A stretch of 64,000 nucleotides of DNA from Phocoena phocoena (taxonomy: Eukaryota; Chordata; Mammalia; Artiodactyla; Phocoenidae): the NCBI RefSeq assembly GCF_963924675.1, contig NC_089235.1, positions 56,941,520 through 57,005,519 on the forward strand, in the 5' to 3' direction. The notes under the pieces are model-generated. The model was not told where the DNA came from. It searched no databases and was given only the letters and a program-made list of their open reading frames with translations. A program made the translations under genes and the position numbers. This document shows positions 46,090-57,010 of this stretch, piece after piece (the stretch's first letter is position 1; each line of letters begins with the position of its first letter).

Positions 46090-47060
46090 AATTATATACA
46101 ATTACTTTTATTCTGACAGATTACATTTGAAGTTGGTGGAGAACACATAGGTAGATCTGCACAGGCAGCAGTTAAAAACATTGGCTTGCAGTTCAGGAGA
46201 GAATTTTCTCTTGTAAATGTTAAATTTGGGTATTGGATATTTGGTCCTAAGGCTTTATTAAATTTCACTGCCATTCTATAGTCTAGGGTTAAAACTGCAT
46301 TGAGGTTTGACAAGAATTCTCCTCTGATTCTAGCGATTTGAAACTCATCAATATACAAATGAAAATATAAATACAGGAGAAATTTTGAAGTCATTAAAAT
46401 TCTAAAAAGTAGATAATTTGTTAAAATAGTGACTGGGCAGGGAGGGGCAGCGTGAGCTCATAAATGGGTATTGTTGAAAGCTGCCATGTGTGTTGTAGTT
46501 TGTTCGGCAGCATTAGGACACTGTCCCAGAGAGCTACTAGAAAAGCCCTTCGGTAGAACCTGATTCCAAGGCATTCCAGGGATGGAAACAGGGCCAGTTT
46601 GGCCGCAGCGTAGGAGTGTGGGTAAGAATAATAGGAGGAGAAATTGCAGTTATGAGCACAGTGTACAACATCAATAACTGTTAATGGATGAGATTTTCTT
46701 GGGAGGTCTGTAGAGTGAAAAAAGGAAAATAAAAGAACAGGAAATGGTAGAGAACAGCATTCTGTTAGGAACAGATAGAAGGGGAATAACCGATGAAGGG
46801 ACATAAGGACATTTGTTAAAGAAATTTGAAAGGAAAACTTGTATCTCAGCCAAGGGAGGATGATTTCAAGAAAGCCAAAGTGGTCAGTGATATTGAACAC
46901 CTCACAGACAACAAGTTTGACAATATTAGATTTAGCCATTTGAAGGCAGTTAATTATTAGTTTCAAGTAATTTCCTCTGCTTATCTGTTCCTTTTTGTAC
47001 CCCAGTGGGGAAGCAGCAAGCAATATACTTCTTCACAAATTTGAAAGTCATGTTTAGAAT
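46090..47060 (+). mobile_element. Ancient interspersed repeat (same unnamed family as 32.2-33.2 kb, more 3' part)
   Basis: The right half reads 'cagccaagggaggatgattt', 'aagtggtcagtgatattgaa', 'gacaatattagatttagcca' and 'cacaaatttgaaagtcatg'. The left half has 'aaatttgggtattggatatt'. This is the order of a long old mammalian repeat whose 5' part I see at 32.2-33.2 kb. Minus-strand frames of 100 codons (46092-46394) and 200 codons (46421-47023) fall within it and are best explained as chance openings on its complement. They have no recognisable domain. Confidence 0.6.
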
Positions 47061-48654
47061 GGTCTAACTTAAAATGAATGAGATATGCTATCTTCAAGTT
47101 TTATTTTTAGAGTTGTGTGTATAGGGAATGTGTGTGCACCTCTGTATGCGTATTTAGAAACATTTCAAAGAGGTAGAAAGAGACCTGCAGCTCAGGTAAA
47201 ACCAGAGGCCTTGAAAGGCATTCCATTATTACCTACTATATTTTCACTTTTGTGACATTCTATAAAGAGCAAAATATCATGAAAAATATATGATCAATTT
47301 TCTATGGAGAAACAGTACTTAAAACACATCACTGAGACCTGGAAACTTTACCTTTCACATAACATTAAGATAACTCCAGGGAGATTAACTAAATAAATTG
47401 TGTAGCTTATTCTCTTAGTATCTAATTGCAGGATGCTGTTAAATAATTTGAAAGTAATAAATCAATCTTTTGACTTTACACAGAGGTTAGAGAAAACACT
47501 ATACTCGGGTTTTGCCCCTTATACACATAAAGAAACGTCAGGGAATGTATCATTATTTACAGTATCACACAATTGATTAATATACATTGTTGTTGCTTTG
47601 TAAAAATACATTGCAAAAAATCTAAAAATTAATTCATTGTTTACTAGTAGAATTTTCTCTCTTGTAATTTGCATAGATGTTCCACAAAGAGGAACAAAAT
47701 GACAGGATTCATTGAAGAATATAGATAATGAACTAGGAAAAGAAGTATATCTTGTGAAAAATACCACCAATTTGAAATCTTGGTAACCATTTAGAATCAT
47801 TTTTCTTATCACTATTATCTGAGAATATCTGGAACAGTAGGTAATAATTCGAGGGAGGTCTTCTCTGTTTCTCCAGTTTTTCAAGGACATTATGATGTTA
47901 GAACTTCAATTCTTTAGTTCAAAAGAATTTTATTTGACTTTCCAGGAAGCTCTTGAATGGCAGGCTTATAAGGATTAAGACACAGAGTTGAATAGCTGAA
48001 GTCAAAATAACGACTTTGATATTTCTCTGTGCCTCTTCTATCAAAGCAAAGGCAGAGCTCCTCAACTGAAGGAGAATGAAGGTCAACAGACAGGAGGTGT
48101 TTGGCGGCTTTAATTTAACTAGTATGCAAATGATTTAAAACATTCTTTTTATAGTACTTGGGTCAATTACTAAATCTGACATGAAAGGTCTACCTTTCAA
48201 GGAAACCAAGCTTTGGGTCCGTATGCAGCCTTATGGAACCAAAAGAGTAGCCAGCACTCAGCATGGAGCCGGATGTTACATAAGTAAGAAAACAGAATTA
48301 CTCTCCAGCCCTATGGATTTATGGTCTGTGAGGAAATGATTTTCAATGTGGAAATTTTCAAAGTTAAAGTACTGCCACTGCAAGGAATAGTGAAAATGGA
48401 GGAAAAAATTCTCTAAGAGTGTTATTTTTGAGGATAGAAAAGTATATTTTGTAATTATAGATGATTTTGTGTTCATACAGAGAACAGACTATTTTGAGGT
48501 CTCAAAAGAATTTAGAGATTGTCTGTTTGCAGGAAAGCAAATCATTGGCTCTTTATTTTATGAAATACAGTAATTCGATTACTACCCAAGAAGCCAGGTG
48601 CTTTAGAGAGTCAGTAATATGTAAAATGAATGCAGAGTTTGTAGTCATATAAAC
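47061..48654. other. Unassigned sequence
   Basis: No repeat I can name. A 123-codon minus-strand frame (47519-47890) is open from ATG, but its composition is not protein-like in any family I know. Confidence 0.5.
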
Positions 48655-48840
48655 AACTTGGCAAATATAGCTTTGCCACTGGGGAAGAATTCTGGGGCAA
48701 GTGACTTCACTTTTCCAAATCTTAGGTTCCTTATTTTTATGGTGGTTTAGTGATACTTAGTTCATTGGATTGCTGTCATGATTTATTGACATAATATGTA
48801 AGTATCCTGGTACTTTGTAGACATTCAATAATATTTGTTT
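48655..48840 (+). mobile_element. MIR SINE
   Basis: Plus-strand MIR order: 'ctttgccactggggaagaat', 'ggggcaagtgacttcacttt', 'tccaaatcttaggttcctta', 'ttcattggattgctgtcatg' and 'gtagacattcaataatattt'. The A-box side is eroded; the core and the 3' end are clear. Confidence 0.82.
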
Positions 48841-49149
48841 TCTTTCCTTTTAAAAGAAGTACCTCAGTATGTTGAATTGTATGTATACTTTCCAATCAGA
48901 AAATTCTGCTGGATACTGCCATTTTAAACTGTCTTTTCTCTATCTAAAAAATAGGTGGTAAGAGTATCTGACTGACAGATCATGCTAAGATTTATGATGG
49001 TTAAATATGATAATGAATTTTAAAGTTTTTCAAAACCTATGTAGGATAAAAGCAATGTGAATTATTTTATTGAAAATAATGGCATATTTCAGATATAAAA
49101 ATATGTAAGGCATACCAATTTATAAAATGTAAAGTACCTATGTGCCAAT

Positions 49150-50180
49150 AATTCACCTTCAGAAATTAAAAATAATACTGTAATGAGAACCAACCACATG
49201 GGTATCTTTCCTGTCCCCACACCAATTACTCACAACTCCCCTCACCCCTACACAAATAACTGCTGGCCTAATTTGATATTCATTGTTATCATGAAATTCT
49301 CTATACTGTAGTACATATGCATTTTCCCATAAATGTTATCTCACATGTTTTTAATTTTTGTTAAGTGGAACATATTATATTACATGTATTCTTCTATAAC
49401 GTGATATGTTATATGATGTATTGTGAGCCCCATCCTGTTGATTTGCAGAATTCAAATTCATTTATTTTCAAAGCTTATTATTCCTTTTTGTACATAAGCT
49501 GACCTTTATTTTTGCTAAGACTGATGGTCATTTAGTTTATTTTAATTTTTTTATTATTATAAATAATGCTGCTATATGTTTTTATGCATATCCAAGTGTA
49601 CCTGTCAAAGAGGTTCTCTGGAAGATATATCTGGGAATAGATTGCTGGATAATAAATGCCCACATTTTCTACTTTTCTAGACCACACCAAAATGCTCTCT
49701 AATTTGTGTTAATTTGAATTTTTAGTCTTCTGCCTTGCAAATAATTAGTTCACATATCTGGCTTTTCCACTTTATAATTTTGTTCTTTATTGTTTATGCT
49801 TTATATATCTTAAGATATCTATTCATTCCCCAGGACATAAAACTATTCTTTCTATACTTCTAAAATTTTAAGGTTTGCTTTTCATACTTAAGTTGTTAAT
49901 CTAGAATATTTATAGGTGTGATGTAAGAGAGGAATGCAGTACTTTTTTTGTCTTTTTTATTCAGATTACTGATTACTTCAAAACCATTTACCGAATAAAT
50001 CATTATTTTTCCACTGATCTTGCTTGCCACCTCAAACACCAAGTTTCCATATATGCACAGGTTTGCTTAGTGATCTTTATTTTGTTCCAGTAAAATCTTT
50101 TTATTTTCTGACACAAATTTCAGTTTAACTTCAATAGGTCTGTAATATGATACCTGGTAGAACAAAATCCTCTGTCTTGT
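49150..50180 (-). mobile_element. Ancient L1M copy, 3' part (split by MLT1 LTR)
   Basis: Antisense L1M order: 'ttattataaataatgctgct', 'atctgggaatagattgctgg', 'gctttatatatcttaagata', 'accatttaccgaataaatca' and 'tgttccagtaaaatcttttt'. It resumes after the LTR at about 51090 with 'catgtttttcatagaaattt' at the next expected position in ORF2, which supports one element split by the LTR. Confidence 0.65.
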
Positions 50181-50280
50181 CTTTGTTGGTTTCCTATTGC
50201 TGTGTTTAAAAATATCCTCAAATTTAACAGTTTAAGCACCCATTTATTATCTCCAGAGTTTGATAGATTAGAAGTCTGGG
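50181..50280 (-). mobile_element. MLT1 (MaLR) LTR, left part
   Basis: 'ttggtttcctattgctgtgt', 'caaatttaacagtttaagca', 'cccatttattatctccagag' and 'gattagaagtctggg' form the complement of the 3' end of an MLT1-type LTR. It is interrupted here by a nested L1 insertion and continues at about 50573. Confidence 0.75.
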
Positions 50281-50508
50281 CATTTTTGGATTGGGTTTTT
50301 TTTTTTCTTATTAAGCTGCATGAGCTGCTTATAAATTTTGGAGATTAATCCTTTGTCAGTTGCTTTATTTGCAAATATTTTCTCCCATTCTGAGGGTTGT
50401 CTTTTGGTCTTGTTTTTGGTTTCCTTTGCTGTGCAAAAGCTTTGAAGTTTCATTAGGTCCCATTTGTTTATTTTTTATTTCCATTTCTCTAGGAGGTGGG
50501 TCAAAAAC
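50281..50508 (-). mobile_element. Inverted 5' part of a nested young L1 (ORF2 C-terminal region)
   Basis: Antisense L1: 'attaagctgcatgagctgct', 'atcctttgtcagttgcttta', 'tctcccattctgagggttgt', 'tgctgtgcaaaagctttgaa' and 'ctaggaggtgggtcaaaaac'. Its complement encodes '[20 protein letters not shown]', ORF2 sequence equivalent to 12.86-13.08 kb of the big L1. It joins head-on to the plus-strand 3' end at 50509. Confidence 0.9.
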
Positions 50509-50572
50509 ACTCCATTGTATAGCAATTTTACTCCAATAAAACAAAAAAAAAACTTGGAAAAAAAAAAGGTAG
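50509..50572 (+). mobile_element. 3' end and A-tail of the same nested L1
   Basis: 'ccattgtatagcaattttac' and 'tccaataaaacaaaaaaaaa' are the plus-strand artiodactyl/cetacean L1 3' terminus plus A-rich tail ('cttggaaaaaaaaaa'). An inverted upstream piece joined to a normal 3' end is the signature of twin priming. I see no clear TSD; 'ggcatt' occurs near both edges. Confidence 0.85.
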
Positions 50573-51085
50573 GGTATGGCATTAATTGATTCTCTTTTCA
50601 AGGTCTTTCAAGCTAAAATCCAGATGTAGGCTGGGCTGCCTTCCCATCTGGAGCTTGATTCCTCCTCCATACTCATGGTGTTGTCAGGAATTAATTCCTT
50701 GAACTTGTAGGACTCAGGTCCCTGATTCCTTGCTGGCTGTCACATGCCGTTCATTCTCAACTCTTGGAGGGCAGCTGCTTTTCTGTCATGTCTCTCTCCA
50801 TCTTCAAAAACAGCAATGTATCTCTCTTGCATTAAATCCCTCTCATGCTTTAAATCTCTCCTTCAGGAGCTTTACCGTCCATTTTAAGGGCTGGCTTGAT
50901 TACGTTAAGCCCACTTCAGATAATTTCCCTTTCTCTGAGGCAACTGGGCCATATAACATTATAACATAGCCTAAATACAGGAATGACTAGATAATCACAA
51001 TCACAAATTGCATGGAATATACCTAGGACATGTACATCAGCATGAGGAGTCTTCAAGGACCATCTTAGGATTCTGCCTACCACCT
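50573..51085 (-). mobile_element. MLT1 (MaLR) LTR, right part
   Basis: Continues the LTR after the L1: 'aagctaaaatccagatgtag', 'gctgggctgccttcccatct', 'ctccatcttcaaaaacagca', 'ttttaagggctggcttgatt', ending 'aggattctgcctaccacc', the complement of the MLT1 5' end. With 50181-50280 this makes a near-full-length LTR of about 610 bp. No proviral genes. Confidence 0.82.
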
Positions 51086-51430
51086 TTTCCTAATTCAAGT
51101 GTCCCTTGAGTGTCATCCATGTTTTTCATAGAAATTTCAGAATCATCTTATAAAATTTAACAATGATTATTTTCATTGGATTTATATTTAATATATCAAT
51201 ATAGGACAAATCAACCTTTTATGATATATCACCCCACTTCTAAATGTGACATATGACTTCATGCATTTTAGTATTCATTCATATATTTAATTAGTTATAT
51301 TATTTTCTCTCTCCTGGTCTTGAACATTTTTTGTTATACTTATTTCTGAGTAATTTATTTCTCTTTTTTATTGAAATTGTGAATGACATTTTATAAAATC
51401 ACATTTAAAATCATTTTAGTTGGGTTTGAG
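51086..51430 (-). mobile_element. Ancient L1M copy, continuation 5' of the MLT1 insertion
   Basis: 'tttcagaatcatcttataaa', 'attttcattggatttatatt', 'ttctgagtaatttatttctc' and 'attgaaattgtgaatgacat' are in antisense ORF2 order and continue the copy at 49150-50180. Confidence 0.6.
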
Positions 51431-51483
51431 AATTCAACTACATTATTATGAATTTTATTGAAGTGCAAAATATATGTGTGTAT

Positions 51484-51518
<35 letters not shown>

Positions 51519-51850
51519 CATGCAAAATAAAAAGCATACAGCCCAACAATTTTCAAATAGTGAAGCACTTCTGAAATCAGTGCCAAATCAAGACGTGTAA
51601 ACAGTAATGGTATCCAGAAAACACCACTAGTTATTATCCCTACCATCTGGCTCCCCACTCCCTATTTAGACACTACCCTGATATTTTTCTTCTTTTTTTA
51701 TAATTGAGGTGAAATTCACATAACATACAATTAAGCAATTAACTCTTTAAAAACATACAAGTAAGTGGAATTTAGTGCATTCAAAATGTTGTGCAAATAC
51801 TACCTCTCTCTAGTTTAAAATTTTTTCATCATCCCAGAAGAACACCTGGT
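51431..51850 (-). mobile_element. Second ancient L1M copy: 3'UTR segments
   Basis: 'gaattttattgaagtgcaaa' and then 'taattgaggtgaaattcaca', 'taacatacaattaagcaatt', 'gcattcaaaatgttgtgcaa' and 'tttttcatcatcccagaaga' are antisense L1M 3' termini. Because the preceding sequence is ORF2, a new L1 copy must start here. Confidence 0.7.
51473..51522. repeat. (CA)n/(TA)n microsatellite
   Basis: 'gtgtgtatacacacac..' with about 13 CA units, then TA units, embedded in the L1M 3'UTR fragment. Confidence 0.95.
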
Positions 51851-52330
51851 ACTCTTTAAGTAATTTTGTTTTCAGTAATGTTTTGTAGTTTTCCATGTAC
51901 CAGTCTTTCACCTCCATGGTTAAATTTATTCCAAAATATTTTTTTTGGATGCTACTATATTTAGAATTCTTTTATTACTTTCCTTTTTGGATTTTCCCTG
52001 CAGCTGTATAACAACACAACTAATTTTGGTATGTTGATCTTGTACCAAATGATATCATTTGCAAATAAGAGATAATTTCCTCCTTCGTTTCAATTTGAAT
52101 GCATTTTATGTCTTTTTCTTTTCCAGTCACTCTGGCTAGGGCTTCCAAAACGGTAGTGGTGAAAAATGGTCATCATCCGTGCATTATTTCTGATCTTGGG
52201 GGAAAAGCTTTCTGCCTTTCATGACTAAGTATGATGTTAGCTTTAATTAATGCTGCTCTGGAAGTTCTATGCCTAGTTTATTTATTCTCATGATGCTATA
52301 GCATGTCTTTTAAAGAAAATAATTTCTTAA
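51851..52330 (-). mobile_element. Second ancient L1M copy: ORF2 RT region
   Basis: Antisense ORF2 order: 'ttttgtagttttccatgtac', 'gttaaatttattccaaaata', 'gtatgttgatcttgtaccaa', 'tttgcaaataagagataatt' and 'cactctggctagggcttcca', then 'ctgatcttgggggaaaagct'. These mark the catalytic palm region of RT in decayed form. Confidence 0.75.
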
Positions 52331-53050
52331 TGTTAAGTGTAGTCCACTTTTCAATGTTTTTCTTTCCTTTTGTTGACATTAATTTCTGTGCCCTAAAATG
52401 TAAACCTTTGCATACAATAGGGTTGTGAAGATTGTATCCTGTTTTCTCCTAAAAAATTATATTGCTTTACTTTTCACATTTCAACCCACAATCACATAGA
52501 ATAAATATATTTTATATATAAATATATAAAAAATGAATATATTTGATATATTAATAAATATATATAGGCATTATATATATATAAATATATATATATATGT
52601 AATGGCATTAGATTAAGGTTCTTATTTTTCCATAAGTTATCCAATTGACCCAAAGTGATTATTGAAATACCCATCTTTTTTTTTTATTTTTTACTGCACT
52701 GCAGTTTTACTTTATAAATAAGAAGACTTTATATGTGTGTGTCTGTCTATGAAATTATTCTATTCAACTTAACTTTTCTTGTTTCTCTGTACCAATGTGA
52801 CACTGTCTTACTAGAATATCAAAATATGACATGCTATTTGAAATTAAATCTTCCTATTTTTATTCTTTTTCAAAATATCCTTGGCTCTTACTTGCCTTCT
52901 GAATTTTCGATGACTTTTAAAATCAACTTGTCTGTTTCACGCACATAGAATAAAATTGCTGGGATTTTTATCTGAATTTAAGTGAATCATTAATTCGTGA
53001 TAAATTTAATTTACTCCTTATCAGTGTTTGCCTTATTGTTGTCATGTATT
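52331..53050 (-). mobile_element. Third ancient L1 piece with AT-rich microsatellite inside
   Basis: 'gttatccaattgacccaaag' + 'tgattattgaaatacccatc' is antisense to the '..tatccagttttcccagcaccatttattgaa..' stretch of L1 ORF2. 'ccttggctcttacttgcctt' and 'attgctgggatttttatctg' follow. The position in L1 falls back to a more 3' site than 52330, so this is another copy or a rearranged segment. An (AT)n-rich tract occupies about 52500-52605. Confidence 0.6.
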
Positions 53051-53220
53051 TCAATTATGTATCCATCTTAAACCCCAAAGACATTACTGTAATTATTTTG
53101 ATCAGTCATTACCCAGTCAATAGTCATTTATGACTTATCCTTTTCTAAGATTCATTGTTAAATTTCCTTCTTCTAGAGTCAGTTTCACTGCTTGTAACAG
53201 TCATTTAAGTATTGCTTTTA
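53051..53220. other. Unassigned spacer between L1 pieces
   Basis: Probably more decayed L1, not confidently placed. Confidence 0.4.
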
Positions 53221-54160
53221 CTACATAATTATCAGTTGAATTGAAAAGTTTCCGTGTGCCTGAAAACACCTTTAGTTTATTCACTTTTGAACAAGATTTT
53301 TACTGGACATAAAATTTGGAATAGACAGTGCATTCCTTTCATAATTTTTAAGTTGTTATTCCCTTATATTCTGACTTCCTTTATTTCTGTTGAGAAGTAA
53401 ATTGTTGTCTTGTATTGTTCCTTTCAAGAGATTATGTCTTATGTTTTTCCTCCAATCTAGTTTATAACTTTTTCCTTGATCTTTGGTTTTCATAAGTCTT
53501 ATAATAATATTCCTCATGTGGTTTTCATTGCATGAATCTTGCTTAGGTTTCAACAGAGCTTCTTGAATGTGTGGGATTATCTTTCATCAGGGTTGCGTAA
53601 CCTCAACCAGCATCTCTTCAAGTATTGTTTCTGTCTCATTCTTTCTCTCTTCCTCTTGGATGCCAATTGTATATATGTCAGTCCTATGCAATAACATATG
53701 GGTTAAACCTGTTTACTGACTCCTATATTGGTCCAACTTTCTTTTACTCCATTTGTTATTTTCTGTCTCTGTACTCCAGTTTTCATGCCTTCTCTTGGAA
53801 ACATCTTCCAGTACATTGATACTATTTTCTGGCATATCTGCTCTGCTGTAAAACCTATGACGTGAGGTTTGATAGGTTATACTTTTCACTAATACTTACC
53901 ACAGTTCGGTTCTTAATACAATTTTTAATGTAAATTCAATTCACTGTGGAAAAATCTCCAAGTTTTCAGCTGTTTTTGAACTTTTTTCTTTCTGTATTTT
54001 AGAACATACTTATCATAGTCAAAGTCCTAATCATCTAATTTAAATATTTGAAGCACTTGTATGCCTGTTTCCATTGTCATTTTTTTCCTTGATGTTCAGC
54101 AGTACAATCTTGCTTTTTAGCCTACCTAATAATTTGTATTTAATGACTTACATTGTGTAT
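53221..54160 (-). mobile_element. Ancient L1 5'UTR/ORF1-upstream region
   Basis: Antisense order: 'gcctgaaaacacctttagtt', 'actggacataaaatttggaa', 'atctttggttttcataagtc', 'ttgaatgtgtgggattatct', 'catctcttcaagtattgttt', 'ctcttcctcttggatgccaa' and 'tctgctctgctgtaaaacct'. This reproduces the 5' region of L1M/HAL1-like elements and is the same region type as 1-370. Confidence 0.75.
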
Positions 54161-54599
54161 ACAACATATAGGAGCCTCAGATGAGGTTATCTTCCTCTAA
54201 AGAGGGTTCACACTTTACTAGGCATAAATAGAGCTGACTGACAGATTTATTCTTGTCAAGAACTCTTATTTGAGGATACATTGTATCTCCCAGTAAGAGT
54301 CAGTTCACGTCTAGTTCATTGGTGTCTCTCCAGTGTTTTCATATATTGAACCTATTATATTCTGCAAGTGTCTCTCCCCTCAGGACCATACTGACATCTG
54401 GCTATGCCAGAGGCTGTGACACTTTGCACCAGATTCTCAGCCTCCTGCTGGCATTTCTGACTCTTTTTCAACAACTGCCTATTTTACTATTTCCTGTAAT
54501 GCTGGGTTTGGCAAAATCCTCCCTACAGGCCAAATGCACCATCCTTCCTCACTTTCACAAAAGTTTTTGGTGGCTTAAAGGTTAGAATTTTTCTTATAT
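54161..54599. other. Unassigned sequence
   Basis: Possibly the 5' extension of the old L1, not confidently placed. The 88-codon frame (54319-54585) has no domain. Confidence 0.45.
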
Positions 54600-55225
54600 A
54601 TTATAATGTTGAAAAAAATCAAAGTGAGAAAATGTCTTAGGATATATGAAAATTAAAAGTTCAGAATCCATAAATATAATTTTATTGGAACTCAGACACA
54701 TTTATTCATTTAAATCTTGCCTAAGGCTTCTTTCTCACTCTACCAGCAAAATTGAGTAGTTGAGACAGAGACCATATATGGTGTTTTCTTTGCACTGCTG
54801 CTCATGGCATTACAAGTTGTAGTGAGGATGTTATGACATCACAGCATTGTGAGTGCCATCTATGTTGCCTGACTGTGTGAAAAGACATTTTCAAAGATGA
54901 AATTTGTAAAATCTCTTTACAGATCAGCATTAACAGGTGAACATCTGCAATCAGTTTTGAAGATAAGGAAAACAGACTTTGAACCCCAGTTGGAAAAATG
55001 TCTTCCCCTTAAAAAAGAGTTTCCTTCTGGTTTTTAATATATTTGTATTTTTAAAAACCTCTTATTATTACTATTATTATAGTTTAAATTTCATCAATAC
55101 AATTTTTCGTTATTATTTCTCATGTTATATAAGTCTCCATATAATATCCTCTGGTTTGCTCATTGGACTACAAAGACTAAAATAATTATTATCTGACTCT
55201 TTACAGAAAAATTTGTCAAACCCTG
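54600..55225 (+). mobile_element. hAT DNA transposon fossil
   Basis: The left part has 'gttcagaatccataaatata', 'attttattggaactcagaca' and 'attgagtagttgagacagag'. The right part has 'acaaagactaaaataattat' and 'tatctgactctttacagaaa' + 'aatttgtcaaaccctg'. These are the subterminal and terminal sequences of an old hAT family whose canonical end is 'cagggg..caaactttttctgta'. Between them lies the end of a transposase reading frame. The left terminus is missing or unrecognisable. The family is hAT, Charlie- or Tip100-like; I do not fix the name. Confidence 0.8.
54864..55037 (+). pseudogene. hAT transposase C-terminal relic
   Basis: In one frame the sequence reads 'LCEKTFSKMKFVKSLYRSAL' then 'TGEHLQSVLKIRKTDFEPQL', ending at TAA 55035-55037. 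This is the conserved C-terminal dimerisation block of hAT transposases, also seen in domesticated relatives such as SCAND3, GTF2IRD2 and ZBED proteins (family pattern C-E-x-x-F-S-x-M-K..R-x-x-L-T-x-E-H-L). A stop at 54870-54872 lies just upstream and no longer frame precedes it, so it is a dead fossil and not a domesticated gene. Confidence 0.85.
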
Positions 55226-56215
55226 CTCTAACAGGTCCTAAATACTAATTATGGTTTTTCAGGGATGCTAACAATTTCTGCACTGCTTTTCAAAATCTTT
55301 CCATGTAGGACTTCAGACTTCTTCTCACTACAGACCCATTTATTCAGAAAATTTCTTGAAGCTCTGAGGGCAAAAATGGAAACAACATACCTGAAACAGG
55401 TGTCTGCTTCTGTGAGAACAAATTGATTCTAGGAGGGAAGGGTTCCCATGTAGTAAACTTTCCACCAAGCGGTCAAAGCATAGTTCAGAATTGCTGGGAG
55501 GTTGTACATAAGTGTGCTTTATGCTGCTGGGCCCAGGAATAGTCTCCATCTCTATCACCTTGGCAATTCCTTTCTGACTCATTTTATCAGTTCTGTGATG
55601 GTCAATAAAAATGACTGGCTGAGGGCAAATGGTCAGAGCATTTTTTTCTACTCAGTTGTTTACTTCATCTTCTATGAGATATTGTTTCTGGTGAGAATTA
55701 ATATATGGTACAAAATCTTTATACTTTGTCCCTACAATCAAATGTTTGTGCACATGCCTTACCCCAGACCTCCAAGCCTCTGAGAAGCCAGCGAGGCTGT
55801 TTATCACTGACCATACCCATATATATTTTTTACTTTTGGCTATGTCTCCTTCTATTCAAAATAATTTAGGGATCTGACTGCATTTCACAACCTCCTCCAC
55901 AGTAACACTTGTATGAGCCATTTTCATTTCTTGCCTGTATTACCGCACTGGTCTTATTGATTTTCCATATCCCTATTTCCACTCTGCAATCTCATACTCA
56001 TTCAGAGTACTATAAAAGTACTAGTTTTAGTTCCAGACTTTTTAGTTAATTTACACCTCCTACTGCAAAGTAATGTGAAGTGGTGTCCTTGGAATTCTGC
56101 CAAAACAGAGTTTAGTGGGGAAAAACTCTTGGGTAATATTCTACACTAAAATTAGATAACCTTCAAAATATCTGAGTTAACATTTGCGTTAATAATATAT
56201 AAATATATATTATAT
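55226..56215. other. Unassigned sequence
   Basis: No gene. Around 55930-56060 'cgcactggtcttattgattt' + 'tccatatccctatttccact' faintly resembles an old repeat, unproven. Confidence 0.45.
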
Positions 56216-56785
56216 TTAAATATTTAATTGATCTGGAATTTATTTTGCTTTAAGTTATACATATGGATATAACAATGCTTCTAATTATTAGCTCTTAGTC
56301 ATAATACCATTTACTTAATTATTAATAACTTTATCAATGGTCGTTTCAGTGTTGAGATCTTACTATAATATTTTGAAGTGTGTTATACAATTGATCACCC
56401 ATTTTACTAAGAATATGAATTACACAATTATGTCCTATAATAATTAGGTAACTGAATTATCTTAATATCCTCTATTTGATCATAGTTAATTGTTCTATTC
56501 TCCTATCATTTTATGTCCAATTGTTAATATTTTTTTTTTTTACTGAATTGAACTATAACCTTTGTCATGTTATATACCCTTACAAAAACCATTACTTCTT
56601 TCTGGTTTTTTGACTCACTCCATTACTCTAATTGCTAATATCTATACCAACGTCACTTGTGACTTGATTGCAGTGAATTTATATGTATTCAAGTATCTGG
56701 TAATTCAAGTCTGTACTTGCTTCTTGTATTTTTAATATTTAAAAAAGCTATTATAAAATCATTATATCCAAATAACATTGCAGTC
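56216..56785 (-). mobile_element. Ancient L1 ORF2 fragment
   Basis: Antisense order: 'ttgatctggaatttattttg', 'accatttacttaattattaa', 'ataacctttgtcatgttata', 'tttctggttttttgactcac', 'tccattactctaattgctaa' and 'agtatctggtaattcaagtc'. Strongly diverged. Confidence 0.6.
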
Positions 56786-56902
56786 TTTGAGAACTGAACT
56801 GTCATTGGAACTATAGCCCACAAAATGTCAGTGTAACTTAATGCCTGAATATAGCCAGGTTAATTTTCTGATAAATATAAAAAAATCAAGATTCTCTACA
56901 GA
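56786..56902. other. Unassigned spacer
   Basis: Nothing recognised. Confidence 0.5.
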
Positions 56903-56978
56903 TTTTATTTTTTAATTTTATTGAGGTATAATTGATTTACAATGTGTTAATTTCTGCTGTACAGCAAAGTGACTCAGT

Positions 56979-57010
<32 letters not shown>

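Noticed and set aside
46421..47023. 200-codon minus-strand open frame as a possible gene
   Set aside because: It lies on the complement of an ancient interspersed repeat. It has no domain, signal peptide or repeat structure I recognise, and no upstream promoter or splice logic.
47519..47890. 123-codon minus-strand frame
   Set aside because: No family resemblance, AT-driven composition, no supporting signals. Left inside an unassigned spacer.
54864..55037. Domesticated hAT transposase gene
   Set aside because: Only the last 50 or so codons remain, with a stop immediately upstream and hAT subterminal DNA on both sides.
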